Of a DNA stretch of 64,000 bases, positions 37,401 to 52,400 are shown piece by piece. Made by a program: the position numbers and the translations under genes. The DNA is taken from NCBI GenBank assembly GCA_013407085.1, contig JACCGJ010000247.1, positions 1 to 64,000 of the forward strand, given 5' to 3'. The notes beneath the pieces are model-generated. The model worked only from the letters and a program-made list of their open reading frames with translations, searched no databases and was not told the origin of the DNA. The stretch is from Atriophallophorus winterbourni. Its lineage: Eukaryota > Platyhelminthes > Trematoda > Plagiorchiida > Microphallidae. Every line of letters starts with the position of its first letter. The first letter of the stretch is position 1.

Positions 37401-40400
37401 AAGCCTGGTAGGTTCAAATGATGAGCATCTTAAACAATTTGCTGAACAGGCATGCAAAGCAATTTCTTAAAGTGTAAAAATTCATTTACTCTTGGTAGCT
37501 GTGACGTCACAAGTTTCTAAGTGGATCTCGTGAACATCTTCGTTGTTAGAACATCATTGTACGCCCCTGATTCCTAAAATGTTGTTTCGTTTCAGTTGAT
37601 ATCAGAACGCTAAAATAATTCAAATTGTTGCGTCGCTCTCATACCGCGTAGTCATACTTCATAGCCGGTTTCTGGCTGTTTGCTGTCATTAAGTGGAGGC
37701 AGAAGGATCAATTTCAGTGAGCCGCACAGCAGCGGGAATGTAGTAAACAAAGTTATAATTTAAAGCTACTGTTAATAGAGTTCGGACAAAATCACAAACT
37801 GATTCCTGACCAAGCGCTCGAAGCGCGTATAAACGAACAACATATTGTGGTGCTCATATCCACTTCAATTACACACCACAATCAGATTACTGACTATTTG
37901 ATGTCATCAGGCGGAGACAGTGAGATCAGATTTAGTGAGCCTTGAAACAGATGTAAAGTGGTAAATAAAGTTATTGATTGAAGCCATTGTTTATAGGGTT
38001 CCGATGCAGAATAGCTCTGTTATTATGTATTTTTAACTTGTGGTTTGTTCTACGAACATTGACGTCAAATTCAAATTGTGCTGAACCACTGCATTCACGT
38101 TTATCTTCTATAACAGATTACGTTGCGCTGGCTTCCAAAAAACTAGCCCAAACTGTCTAATAGATTTTACTCACATTTTCTGCACTTTGACTCCATAACC
38201 GTTTTTCGGTGGGGTGGGGGTCAGTGACCTTAGAATAAGTGAGCAATTTTTCCATGTAAATTTTAATCCTAGCCATAAATTGTGGTCTATTTAAATTTAG
38301 CCTATTTACTTCACTCGTTTAATATTAGCAAAACTAGCAGTATCGTTGAAGAATCTGGACCAGATATTTCAAGATTAGAAACCTTACAAATGAACCTCGA
38401 AAACACATCCACTACACTTATTGCTGATTAGGATATTTAGTGAGTTTGACTATTAATCTCGTTTAGAAATATTCTTTGTCACATAATCCTACTCACGTGA
38501 GATACTCAAAACGTGTATGAAGATTCCATTGTATAAGTTATTAGTAAGTTTTGTCCGGGCTTGCGAAACTGTATCCACAACGTACGAATGAATATAAGCC
38601 CGAGGTGAGTTATCAGAATAAACAAATCGTCATACTGCATGTTTTGTGGTTCTATCTACGTACAATATTAATTCCGATTTAGAACTCCACAAGGTCATGC
38701 GTTGCTCAAGACTACTGAGACAGACAATAATACGATGCAATTAGCTCTCTGTATACGATAGGAAAGAAAAGACTACAATTAACCGCTGCGAAAATGGCAA
38801 AACAAGCAAAGTACACAAGATGCAAACGTTAAAATTGGTATAAACAATGTACGATATTTAATATACAGAAGCTGCAGTATCATTTCCTTAGCTGCTTCTT
38901 GGTACCAAATGGTTTGATCGCTTGTCTAACTTTCTCCCCTTTATTCCTAACGCTGTGAATGTTTACCCTTCATCAAACACTGCAATTGGTTCTTCATCAA
39001 AACAAACCTTGTTTATTTTATCCAGGTTGGAACTGAGTTATTCCGTGGTGTATCTGGAGGCGAGCGGAAACGAACAAACATTGGAATGGAACTGGTATCT
39101 GATCCTCCGGTATTGTTCCTTGATGAACCAACCACCGGATTGGATGCTTTCATGGCTGGCCAAGTGATAAAGACTCTTAAAGCGTAAGATGTGGATATCA
39201 TTTATTCGGACTCATTAGTTTTTCGAATTTGTGCTTTAGTGTGTGGATCAGGTTTAGTAATATTCATGAAGATTTCATGAACATCACGTAATGAACGTGG
39301 AATTTGGCGAATACCTGCCGTTTGTTCACATTCTCTCCGCATTAAAGCACTACTTTGGGTCGTTATTATCGCCAAAGTCTCTTCTTTATTCGGTCTATTT
39401 TCTTCCATATTTTCACAGTTGAGATTGTGTGAAAAATCCCAGTTTATTAAGCCAACATTTTGGTGTAATAATATTTTAGTGAATCGTTTGCATCGCATAA
39501 TCCCAGCATTAGCACCAATTAACGAGTCGACAACATCTTTTTACTATTTTAAATGTAGATATTATGTATACCAATAGAGTTTCTATAGTAGAAACAAGTT
39601 TGCTTGTTTTGATGACTGAACGCCTTTAACTGCGGATCCCGTTCAGTTTTGCAATGGGACCTTATGTGTTTATCACGGGTCAAGGCAAGCCTACATATTC
39701 ATTTTGGTTCTAGAATGAGTTCCAAATTTGTTTACATAACCCCATTCATGCCACCAAAACCGTTTCACCTAATATTAATTTCAGTCTCTCGCGCAAGGGG
39801 AGAACCATCATTTTCTCCATTCATCAGCCAAAGTATTCAATCTACAAACTGTTCGATTCGTTAACCCTGGTGTGTCATGGCAAGTTGGTTTATCATGGAC
39901 CCGCAAAACAAGAACCCATCAGGTATTTCGTAAACCTCGGTAAGATTTCGCTCGCTGTGAATTCCATCAGTTAACTTCATCTACTGACTAATCATTTGAT
40001 CGTTCCAGGTTACACGTATGAAAACCACAATAATCCGTCGGATTTCTTCCTGGACATTCTCCACGGTGAAGCAACCATGGAGGAGGATACGTTTTCAGGT
40101 TAGTGACGGATAAAAATAAATTAATAACGAAAATAATCACTGCCAATTATTGTTTAATTGCAGCTCATAAAGTACTGATGATGTAGTCTTAAAGATGAAA
40201 AACGTTAACCGCGTTCTTTCTTGGCCACTTTGAATCGATCTTTTATTTCTTACAAAATGTAGCAAAATAATAAAATGACAACTTTTTGCTTTGAACAAAA
40301 TTGTCATTACAATTTTAATTTGTCTGTAAATTCGTCAACAGTGCTTAATAGGGGATTCTTGAAATACGACCTCGTGTCACTACACGAGTGATACATACCA

Positions 40401-43400
40401 CCGAGTGAAACTTGAAGATGCGTTCCCTGTCGTTTGCACAGCTCTCAAGACACTTCACGAAGGCTTAGCTAGAACATTTTTAGGACGACTGAAGCGATAA
40501 CCATCAAAATCTATGGATTGAAAGTATGATTCTACAACCGATTACTTCGACCTTAGACAATTTCGACATTGGTCGGACTAGTTTAAGCAATTTCACGTTT
40601 ATTGTCTATTATTGATTATAAACATTTTAATTGGTTATTTTTCTTACGTATGAATTGTGGGGCTTGATGTGAAATACCGAAAAGTATATCGTTCGCTCTA
40701 AATATATGTTCTGCTTAAACGAATGATAATTTCCAGACCGCCTTATGAAGAATAATTAATAAAAATTCGTTTTATTATATGGGAGCAGAATATAAACACA
40801 CAGGCCGAATTTGTAACTGGGTTCATCAAGAATATAAACGGAGCATGTATGTATTCAGCCAGGATAATTCAGAGTAATTCAAAGTTCAAAGTTTCAATGG
40901 TCTAGATTAAATACATCGGGAATACATAAAAAATAATAAACATGTTTTATCAGTATGGAAAGTCATCTTATGGACTGAGGTGCGAGGTGGGATTTGGTCA
41001 ACATATACTTGTCAAGTTCAGCCGTGAACAAGTTCAGGCTTGATGCGAAAATAATATGCGGAGGCAGAGATTTCCATATAAAACAAGCTCGAACACCAAA
41101 GAGAAACCTTCGAGAAATTGATCTAGAGTGTATATTGGTTAAGTTTTACCCATGTGATCTGCTACCACGTGCTTCTTTGCCGATGAAACAGGTGTTCAAG
41201 TGCGTGATTTACTGAATGCAAAGTGTTGAACAGCATGTTCAAGTCAACCCGACAGCACGAAAAGTCAAACTGGTTCAGAGTTGCAATCCTCTCCTGGTAT
41301 GGCCTATTGTATAGTTTTGTAGCTTGGTGGTATACGCGTTGCAGCAAAGCCATGACCTTTAGTAATCACGGAGACCGTACTTGAACAGAGTACTCTATTG
41401 TTGGCGGGGTATATGTGTTAATGATCAGTGGGAGTACATGCTTTGTGAAGCTACCGCAGGACATTTTGTGTAGCATAGAACACTGCCATGAAGACTTCAA
41501 GTTGCTGCTAATCCACACACGCAGGCCTTTCTCTTCCGTAGCCCACGAAAGTTTCTGAAATCAAGGAAAGTATGTGAATTCGAAGGATTTAAGATAACCC
41601 TTTTTGATGACTTTACTTGTTGGTTCTACAAGTAGCGTTGTTGTTTCATTTTATTGATAACCCGCAATTGATTTACCTTTGTAGACACCAGTTTATGGAT
41701 AAGATTGTTTGAAATCACAAATCTGGATTCAGGCAAAAGGACGCACAGTCAAAGACTGCACGTGGTCTAGCATGCTGCCAGGTTTCCTGGGTCAACACAG
41801 ACATAAGATTGGAAATAAAAAACGCATTAAGACTTCCCCGAGTTTTCCATGCAGCTCAATACCGAGGCCAATCAACATAGCACGATGTTAACTGCACCGC
41901 ACCGAAGTACTGCACGATTGTGCTTCCGTGGGTTATATTTCTCGGTGATAAAATACAAAGAATCTTGGGTGTTTGACGCTATTTGCTTTCATTTTATCTT
42001 CCAATTTAAAATTGTCTACCATTATACCACTGTAATTTCTACTAATTAAAACACGCGTATCTGATATCTGCAAACATATTTCAATCGCAAGGTAGTATAA
42101 GCAGAGAGAATAAATGTGAGATTACAAATAACTTGCTACTTATGAAGACAGTAGCCAAAAAGTAAAAAATAATGCGTGCTACAGCACCCAATAACATTGA
42201 ACCAAGTGGGGCTCCAAAGGAGACCTGGCTTAAGGAAGAGTCGAAATAAGTTTTTCAGTCATCCATCGTTTACTAATTGCAAGATTATTTCGAGTGTGTG
42301 GTGATGATGTGGATATACCTTATAGCACGATATCCCATATCCACGTATCGATTGCCTACGCCATTATTTTGTGCCGCGCTTGCCAACGTTTTTAAGAATT
42401 CCCTATATCAATATGTGACCGACATTTTGTGTATTGAGAAACTGGATCCTAATATGCAAAAGACTGTTATTCGTGATCCGCACATGGCTATCCTCATTAA
42501 GTACTATTTTTTTTACATTATCGTTCATACTGTAATCATGTAGTGTTATAACTTGTTCTCATTTCTAACTATGAATACTTGGGCATTGAATCCTGTTTTA
42601 ACTCTTCATGTGATCAAAAGACGACATGGTTCGAGACGCCGAACACCTTCAACTCGTCGGCCAGACTCTCATTGAACGTTGGGAACAATCTGACCAACAT
42701 AAAAGGTACGACCGATTCTCAGTGATATTTAATTTTCCAATATTTATCACCTACCCACCACCTTCATGAATTGGTAGCTTACGCTTCGTCCAAGTGAGAT
42801 ATTACGAGTTCGATATTTCAGTAAATGAACTTGAAGTTAACGTAATGTGTCGCTTACATCACCTGCACTTAATTGAACGTAATTCTTTTGTATGCTCGGG
42901 TGTACAAGGTGGTGTCTACATTGTATGGAAACATAAGTTTCACTGGCTTGAAATCTGTTCCTTGGGTGGAAACATATCGCACATACCGTATTTGCATTCT
43001 AACTCATTTTGGGGACCGAGTCGTTTCCCATTCTATCAGGATTACTCGAATATCGTGTGTGACGCTGTCGAGTTGGGAGAAACACATTTTAGCTTTAGCA
43101 AACATTTACGCGTTCGACAGTTTGTTCTTTTCCGTTATGGTTCAGATATGGTGGATGTTCCTTACGCGAAAAGAGACTAGCTCTTTTTATTTTATATTTC
43201 GTGCCTGCTCCAGGTTTCTCCGTTATAAAATAACATATCCCGTGCGTATGTCTCGCATACCATCAATTTCGCCTGCAGTCATTTCGAGATTTTGCTCGGC
43301 ATGAAAGTTAAAACGAAGCAAGACGATAATACCTTGGCTAACTACCTGTTAGATTCCGTGACTAACGAGAGGTTATACGGAATACGAAACCAGTGAAAGT

Positions 43401-46400
43401 GTTGTAAAACTTCAACACGAACACGACTGGTAGTGATGCAGAGGAAGATTTGATCCGCTGATGAGCGGCTTTAGATTAGTGCGCGGGTGTGAGCAAAAAT
43501 TTACATTACCTTGGACTAGCTCTTGTTGAACGTAATTTTAAATGAAGGTTCAAGATTGAAGATTCTAGATTTATTGTCGAAAATGCGATGGGCATAAAGA
43601 CAAGTGACGTACGTTGCCATGGTTTGGTAAACTATAATACTTCATTGTTATTATTTGGGGCCTGCATTGCACTCAACCATAAATTTTGAATATTAGACAT
43701 CAGAATTATTTCGAACCGCATATAGTCTCAAGCTCGATTTTAAATATGGTTAAACTGGTTGAATTTACAAGTTTTATAAAAAAATTTCAAAATAAATCAG
43801 CCACGAATTGAATAAAATGTTTGCTAAAATCCGGTCTGAGTTGATGAGATCCAACACCAAAGACTGGAGTTGTTTCTTTGAGATTCAAGAAGAATAAATA
43901 TATTTAAAAAAAATTAAGACACTATGAAGATTGACATTTTGGAGCAGAAAAATGTCATGTATTGTCATGGAATGATGGAAAACTATTCGTTATGATAAAC
44001 GCCTTGTGAAGTTGCTCAATTAGGTTATATAAACGGGAGGTAGTGTGGAATTACTACACAAGAATATATCCAGTTTGTGCCTGATTCTAAAACTATTTTA
44101 GTTGATTTGGGATAAATCATCTTGATGTTCTTTTGTAGCTAGGGTGCCCAAGCTTGCACTGAGTAATCCATCACTGGGTTAATATACGTCTTTTTGAGCA
44201 TGGGGAATGTTTCACGGGAAAATCGTCCGAAAATATGCCGAAGCAATGTTGGCATGCGGCTAGCTCGGTTGTACACTGCTTCGCATTGCATGCTATTCTT
44301 AAGACTTCCACTAATCCATACACCGAGGTCCATTTCTTTTGTTGTCCATTTCAGTTGTTACGAACTAAGGTTGCAGGCGATGAGAAAACTTTATCTCTTA
44401 GCAACATCTTGCACTTTCTGGAGTTGAACGGAATGTGGTTCCACTCCAACCAGCTGTTCAATATATCCATATCGCTTTGTGAGCGCAAACAGTCCACGCT
44501 TGATGTGATTCGCATCCAAAGTTTAGCATCATCCGCATCCACAAGTTTCGGACCAAGTACCGAACCTTGTGGTACATCGCTAGTGGCTTCGATGTCCCTC
44601 GACATCACACCATCGGTACGTACAGTTGCCTTGCGATCAAGAATGTAGCTTCTAAGCCAGGTAAGAAGGCACCCATGAATATCAACCTTCTTCAGCCTGC
44701 TCAGGAGTATAAAATGGTCTACGCGATCAAACGCATTTGATATGTCCAAGTAACACGCATGCACGCAACCACCATTATCCACTGCCTGCGTCCAGTCATC
44801 CAGTATCTCTAGTAGGTTAGTCAAGCAAGAACGAGACTTCCGAAATCCATGTTGCTCTCCGGACAACAAGTTTTGGGCTTCTATATGACTTACAATTTTT
44901 TCGCACACAATTTGCTCTATAACTTTTTAGATCACTGGAAGGAGTGTAACGACGGTAATTTGCTGGGCCTGAACGAGTTCCACCTTTGTAGATGGGTGTT
45001 ATGATTCCTCTCTTCCAGTCAATCGGTACAGCACACTCCCTCTAAAAGTGAATAAATAAATCACAAAGTGGTTCGCACGATTGACTGCCGCATAATTTTA
45101 GGATTGCAGGTGTGATTCCGTCAGCAACCCGGGACTTGTTGATATTCAACCTGCGCATGTGGTGCTGCGCTATTTAAGAATCGATACATATATCGATTAT
45201 AGTCTCCGGTACAATTGGCGCTGACAATTCCGATGGTAGTAATGCTTCCTTGGTGCTGAAAACTCGTGAATAAAAACTGGCGAGAGCGTTAGCGGTTTCC
45301 AAGACAGAATCAGTTAGTCCGTTATCTGTCATAATCGGAAAAGCACTGGGTTTCAGCTTCATAGTGTTGTTAACAGTTCGATAAAGCAGTTTGGGATTTC
45401 GCTGCATTCTTACTGCCAGTTGAAGTTGGTGATATTGTTTAGCCTCCCAGATGAGATTTGTGACGTGATTTCGCAATTAGAGAAAGTTCGCCCCTACGAC
45501 CCTGTGAATTGCCCATGCCAAATTTCGCTTTGTCAACCATTTTCTAGTGCGACTGCGAATTCTCAAGTGAAGTTCTTTGCTATTATGTTTCAAGATATAG
45601 TTAGAATTCAAATTTATCATTTTGATGATGTAATCTGTCAGGGTTGTACAATGCGAGTTGGATCACTGAAATTTATATTATGTTCAAAGAAAGTCACCAT
45701 TATTTCCATCAAGCCAATGTAATCCACTTTTCTATTTCGTTCTACTGGCGTTGCACACGTATTGAAAGAGCAGAACGAGGTGATCGCTTCGGCTTCAGAG
45801 GTTAAGACTAGGTCCAGAACAGATGTCCTGTTGGTGAATTTACGTCGGAGTCGCTTTTTCCGAAGATAGGAAATATCATTAAAAGGCCATCTGAAATGCT
45901 CCTGGCATTGGAGACCTCTGATCAAAATACACAAATCCTTCGCGTATCGTAGATCTCGAAGCCGTTGACATGCTTAGATGCTTGGTCATATAAACTTACC
46001 AGTAGCGAGATGTCCACTTTGAGGCATTATACACAGGCTTGGGCAGTGTAATTCAGAACTGGGTGAATGTATATGCTTATCGTTATAGGAACACTTCCTA
46101 GTGATATACGCCAACAAATCCACCGTAGCACTGTTAGCAGACAAGAGGCGCTTTGTATACAGCATCACGTTGAGGATTATTTTTTCAGTATGCCTATACT
46201 CTTGATAACGAGGCCATTTTGAATAGTTTTAAAAATCGATCCCAACTTGCATAAAAAACAAAACTCAAGATGGCGGCTTATATGTAGCATTTTGAGATCC
46301 AACTGTTCGCAGTTCATTCGGAATAGACAGCGCATGTTCTACACAGAGTCAGCTGTGCGTTGAATTCAATTTAAGCGCTCACTGTGTTTAATCAAACTGC

Positions 46401-49400
46401 TTCAATCGACCGAACATATCCCAAAATGTGCTCTACCAAGAATTATAGCTTCGGATTTTCGATTCTCAGTGACTTTTTATATTGTAACATGCCGTGAAGA
46501 AACGTACAAACTTTCAAAGTAAAACAATAACACAACAAAATTTACCGCCTGATCTAAAAGGCATATTTGAAAAGTATACTCTGATTTCATTAATAGCATA
46601 ATTGGGCAAGTGGATGCAATCGAAAATCAACTACAAATCACCGAACACAATGGAAAAGCCAAGACGATTTCGGACGTCAGCTTTGCGACCTCGTTTTGTT
46701 GTCAGCTCAATCAAGTCTGCTGGCGAACCTCGATCAACCTGCTTCGTGATCCATTGGCCTCCGTGGTTCAGGGTGTGGTATATTTGTTTTTCGCTCTTTC
46801 AATGGGATTGGTCTATTTTCAAATGAACACATCATTGGAATCGGGAATTCAGAATCGATCGGGACTGTTTTTCTTTTCCACGCTTCAAGTTGTGTTTGTC
46901 AACCTCGGATCGATTGAACTATTTATTAAGGAACGTGTATTATTCATGTAAGTTTGCCAAAAAAATATTAAAACTTGATTGTGTGTGTGTGCGAGTGCTT
47001 GATTAATATACGTAGTTAATGTATGATAATCACTTTTATGGAATCAATGCTTACAAAGAGCGACAACGTTAGCACAGCCGGAATGGTTATGGGAATCAGC
47101 TCCCAATTTCAACTAATTCTCCAGTCACATTTTTGATACATGGATTGCTCCGTTTGAACTTCCGTGGCTGGGGCAACGGCAAACTTTGGTCAGACTGACA
47201 ATGTGGTATACATACGCTTGAATAGTTATACGTAAAAACAATACAATGACAATTTTAAGTGAGAATAACTCTGGAACCATTTGCCTTGGTAATATCGAGT
47301 AAGGCCCCTGCTTCAATTTCACCCCTCTTCAAAAATATACGTGCAAGAGCCTCGGGTTGCAGCTGTATCTCTGGGTGTCTTCTGCTTTCGGAATCAATTT
47401 TTGTTAATAATCGAAGCGTTTGGCAATTGAATTGATCACGCCCACCACTAACTAGTATACGTGACAATGTATTCCGGACGAATCATCTTTTATCATTTAC
47501 GGTTCCGAATCCCATAGTTTTTATCGTGTTAGACGGATCCATAGAAAATGACAGTCACCCAGCTGAATTTAGAGATACGATGCCTTGAAACTCAAGGCTT
47601 TCACTGAATTTCAAAATGTTGCACATGTAGTTCAATGAGTAATTGAGTTAACTGATCTTGATGGTATACAGCGCGTGCGTACTAAATGTTTCAATGCACG
47701 GCAGTGAAACATAGAGCACCCATGCTGAATGCTTTCCATCTACGAAGCATCCGTCGTATCTTGAACATATCGTGGATGGACAGAGTGACTAATGCTGAAT
47801 TACTTTCAAAAGCTGGTATACAGAGCATGTTCACCCTATTGCGACAGCGCCGCTTGCGGTGACTTGGCTACATCTACAGAATGGAAAATGGTCGTATTCC
47901 GAAAGATCTACTCTATGGTGAGTTGCAATTAGGAAGTCCACCATTGGGCAGACCGCACTTGCGGTACAAAGACGTTTGCAAAAGAGATATGAAAGCTCTT
48001 GGCATTGATCCAGCGAGTTGGGAAGAACTTGCTCTTGACTGCTCACATTGGAGGCATTGTGTAAAGCGTCTGCAAGCTGAGGAGGAGCAGATACAGCTCT
48101 TAGCTGCGGAACGCAGATCACGCCGCCGGCGTGCAACTGATGCAATACAACCGAGATCTGACTATCGTTGCCAGCGCTGCGGGAGAAATTATTCCTCCCG
48201 AATCGGAGTGTTAAGTAATTTCAAAAGCTCTAGAACATGAAAACTCATGCGATTGTGATGTACATCCATGGTCGACATCGACCGAAGTAGGCCAACAACA
48301 ACAACAATCTGTAGAATGAATGCAAATTAAATATACGAACACCGTTTGCTGTACATTACAGCATTCTGTTCAAAGAATTTTGCCATCCCAAATTATTGAT
48401 TAAATAGTCACCAAAATATGTTCTCGGTTAGTATCTGTTTCGCTTGGAATGCCATGTCAGAAAAAAACATGCGATCGGATTCCGTTTCGGAATCACTATT
48501 AATGCTCAGGGCCTATATGCAAAAATGAGATTGTCCCTATTAACTCTCAAGATTATATAACTTCATACACGTAGTTATTCAATGGCATTTGTTATGCTGA
48601 CTATTTATTCAAGAATAAAAAATTTGAATTCCCATTTCAAGGTCACCTATTTCGATTCACTGTTCACGTTACTTTGTGTGACTTGTTCGAATCTACTAAT
48701 CCGACTAACAATAAATAAAAATTGTACATGGAACCTTTAGTTGGTCTTCAAGTTGTCTCGCAAAATTAATTCAGTTGAAAGACTTTCATCTCAAAAGCGT
48801 GATTTTCTTTATTCACAGACACGAAAATAGCAGTGGCTATTACCGGATCTCGGCTTATTTTCTATCCAAAATTCTCTGTGATATCATCCCGACCAAAGTG
48901 CTCCCTGTATTCCTGTTCATGCCGATCTGCTATTGGATGGCTGGTTTGGTGCCAGATGTTGGCGCGTTCTTCTTCTTCATTTTCATGCTAAGCCTGACCA
49001 CGTTGGCTGCGGCCGGGATCGCGTTGTTCATGTCGGCGACCTTCAAACTGTTTGGAATCGCCAACGTGGTCTTGTCCATCATTTATGTCTTCATGATGGT
49101 ATGTTTCCTGGGATTCGAGTTTTGCTGCTGTGGTCGGTGCTTTCTCTAGATTTTTACTGCACAACTCAACAACTGAATGCTCACCAACTAGGCAGGGTGC
49201 TATTCTGTTGCGGCCACATTTCTAACTATTGTCCATGTCCATTTAACGACCGATTGTTGTGCGTAATCTGGTTTGAGCATATTTCTTGATATGTTTTACA
49301 GCGGTGGGAATCGATACTCGCTTATATGCAATACAATTCAATGTCCATTAAATCCATTTACTGCCTCAGACAACAGCTCTAGACCATTATTAAATGGGAA

Positions 49401-52400
49401 GCGAATATCAAATTGCTTTCACAAGCTCAGCCACAAAATATTTCTGACAGTGCTATGACTGAATTGACTACCCGAAGTTATTGAATATTAAGTTGATTTC
49501 AGCTGTGGTCCATACTTTTGTACTGCTGGGTTTCGCATCCATGATACTTTCAACGCCGGAACATGATTAGGTCCAGCTAAAAAATATCACCTTATTTGCT
49601 TCTACGGAACAAATTTTCCTCATTATTGGTAACAAAAATGGGCAGATGTTGTTTAACTCGTGAAATGTGACTGATTTTTGATCCACGTGAATCTCTTGAA
49701 AAGCTTTGGCGTTAAACACATCATATATGAGTGATGACGCAGATGGAGTTACATAGGGTACCTAGTCCTACATGCCTTAACACTGTTAAACCCAACATGG
49801 TTAACGATCACTAGATTAGATAATCCTATGCAGAAAACTTCAACGAAGTTTTGTGGCTGGTAAGTTAGCTGGCGTTTAATACATTAGGTTACCACGTGTT
49901 GCGTTAAATGTAATTTTACGTTTTTGATTACTAATGAGTAGATCATTGGAAACATTTACGAAACCGAATATAAAATTTTGCATTTGAAGCGTTTGCTTTA
50001 CTCTGCTGCTTGAGACTCATCCTCATCCTCCTTCTGTTTATTACTATCAGATTTTTGGAGGCTACTTGATCAATTTGAAGTCCATGTCCGCATGGCTGAG
50101 CTGGCTTCGATATTTTTCCATATTTCGGTATAGCATGGGTAGTCTGTTGATAATGGAGATGAGAGGACTTGAATTTTGCCCCACGACCAACACTTCAACT
50201 CCGGGCCACCCAGACAATCGTCAATGGTAAGCAGATTATTGATATTAAAATCACAACTATTATGATCTCAGTTATTCACGTATGGATAGAATTCAAACAA
50301 CCTGTGCCAATAACCTTGTTTTAAAGGTCAGTCAATAGCAGACAATTTGAATAATCAGTTACCTCTGATCATCAACGATTTGTCACCCATCAACTGCAGT
50401 TATAAGCAGTATCGTAAAAGAAGATCTTTGGGGATAAAATGGTCACAAGAGAGATTGAGTGTAAGATGACGTGAGATCCTATGTACCCCCCCCCTAACAA
50501 TGGGGGTTGCTTGATGACAGATTCAACTTTTCGCTGAAAGTTACCTAGCCATTCGATAACTTTTGAGATAGTTCGTCGTTGGTTGAGCTTAGATTATAGT
50601 CTCGGGATGTTTCGTCATCAAGCATGATGACCTCATTCGCTTAACCTCATGCAGTGACCACGCTTTGATAAACGTCATCTTATCAAGTCAATTCTCCAGT
50701 GTGTTACCGAGATGCCGTTTATTCTTGATCCGGATCAGAAATTGTAATGACGGTAAGGCGAGCAGCGAGGCGACATACGAGAAAAAGTTATAACGGATAG
50801 TGAGGTTCTAGCCCAGACCGCATCGCAAACACCTAAGTCGATGACGGAACGTCCGCAATCTACAATGCAAACTCAGTTTGTTCATCAATCGCAACATTGT
50901 TGGATCAACTTTGCAACTTAAAAAGTGATGAAGAAGTTCGCAGTCATGACTATATGCAGACGATCTGTCAATCAAAGTCCAGTTGTTAGGGCAATGTTAT
51001 TTTTGACGCCAGCTGCCCCATCATCATAATAATTATGGAGCACATGTCTGCAACCAGACGGGGCTAACCAACATGAAGTGGGAAAAGCAGGTAAACAAAC
51101 ACGTAATAAAGATACCTGGCAAATTAAATACGTAAATGCAAATGCGTAAAAAGCAGCTTGATTTTGTAGTTTCATTACATTCGATTTTGTGTTGGGTTTT
51201 TACGACTGGATCAAATATAATGATATCGGATAAAAATATCATGATACATGGACGCCCTGACTTGGATCTGCAGCCATATCTTGTAAGGTTTTTAACCGGC
51301 TATTAGCTGTATATTTTTGACCCAACCCAGGCAAACGAATACGCCCCACTGAGCCTAGCGCTACGGTGAGTTTCTTCATCCCAGCGCGCCATGTCATGGA
51401 CTGGTCACTCAGTGGTTTCTTCTGTCAGACTGAAGCGCGATATGAAATGGTCGTCTTCTTGGTCCTAACGGCCGTCTGCAGACATCTATATTTGCATCGT
51501 GATGCTACCACTGAATGGATTAATCCCACACAGGCAACGGGTGTCAAATCAGAAAGCCGACGGATATAAATGGCAAAGGTTAACAAACACTACACCCGCT
51601 TTGCGTACACGAATTGGGCGGCCATGAATGACATGTCATTCAACATACAGAAATGTAAGATGCTCCATCTTGGCAAGAATGTTCCTTGGACATATCGATT
51701 GGGAACTGAAAACCTAGCATGGAGCTCGTTAGAAAAAGATCTTGGAGTGTGGATTAGCGGTAACCTGAAGAGCACAGTGCACTGCCAGAATATATATCGA
51801 CGGGCCAACAGATTGTTAGGTATCGTTCGAAGAATATTTGGAAGATTCTCCCTGGTAACGTTACCAAGGATAATGAATGTCTGCCTTCGCCCTACGATGG
51901 AGTATGCGGTAGAGGTCTGGGCTCCTTGGCTGCGAAAAGATATTGCTCTCTTCGATAAAATCTATCATAGAGCAACAAAGTTAGTGATGGGTCTTCGCAA
52001 TGTTCTGTATACTGAAAGACTGCGACGTCTGGGTCTATGTGACTTTACCCAAAGGAGGATATGACGCGATATTATTCTGACCTATAGAATTGTGTCTACC
52101 GAAGGACATCCACTAAAACACTTGCTTGATATATGTGATGGAAAAGTAACACGCGGACATACCTTGTCCCTTTACGTTCCAAGTTCTCGTATTGATTGTC
52201 GGCGAGATTTTTTCGCCGTACGAGCTATATTTCTTTGGAATTCCCTACCCCAACAGGTGGTGGACTTTTCTTGCTTGGCGATTTTTAAAGCGAAATTGGA
52301 TTTGCACTTGCAAACGAACATAATTCGTGAGCCTTACATTTGATATTCTCTATTGCTTTTATACTATTGTAATTTTCATGTTTTATTCATACCGTAATCC

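Larger units (their letters stand above)
37640..37995 (-). mobile_element. Tandem PLE-type terminal repeats, family 2
   Basis: Two head-to-tail - strand copies about 215 bp apart, each with a hammerhead-like motif (37660-37702 and 37874-37917) followed by the block near CAGTGAGCC and the TTCCTGACCAAGCGCTC segment. Both are diverged. Lies in ABCG intron 5. Confidence 0.7.

Noticed and set aside
43461..43477. CTGATGAG followed by CGGC, resembling a hammerhead core
   Set aside because: No helix II partner and no GAA at the required distance were found.
47831..48145. A 104-codon - strand frame
   Set aside because: Shadow of the LINE C-terminal frame on the + strand.
48933..49289. A second + strand frame over ABCG exon 11
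   Set aside because: It overlaps the exon in another frame, while the ABCG frame keeps family motifs and correct phases.
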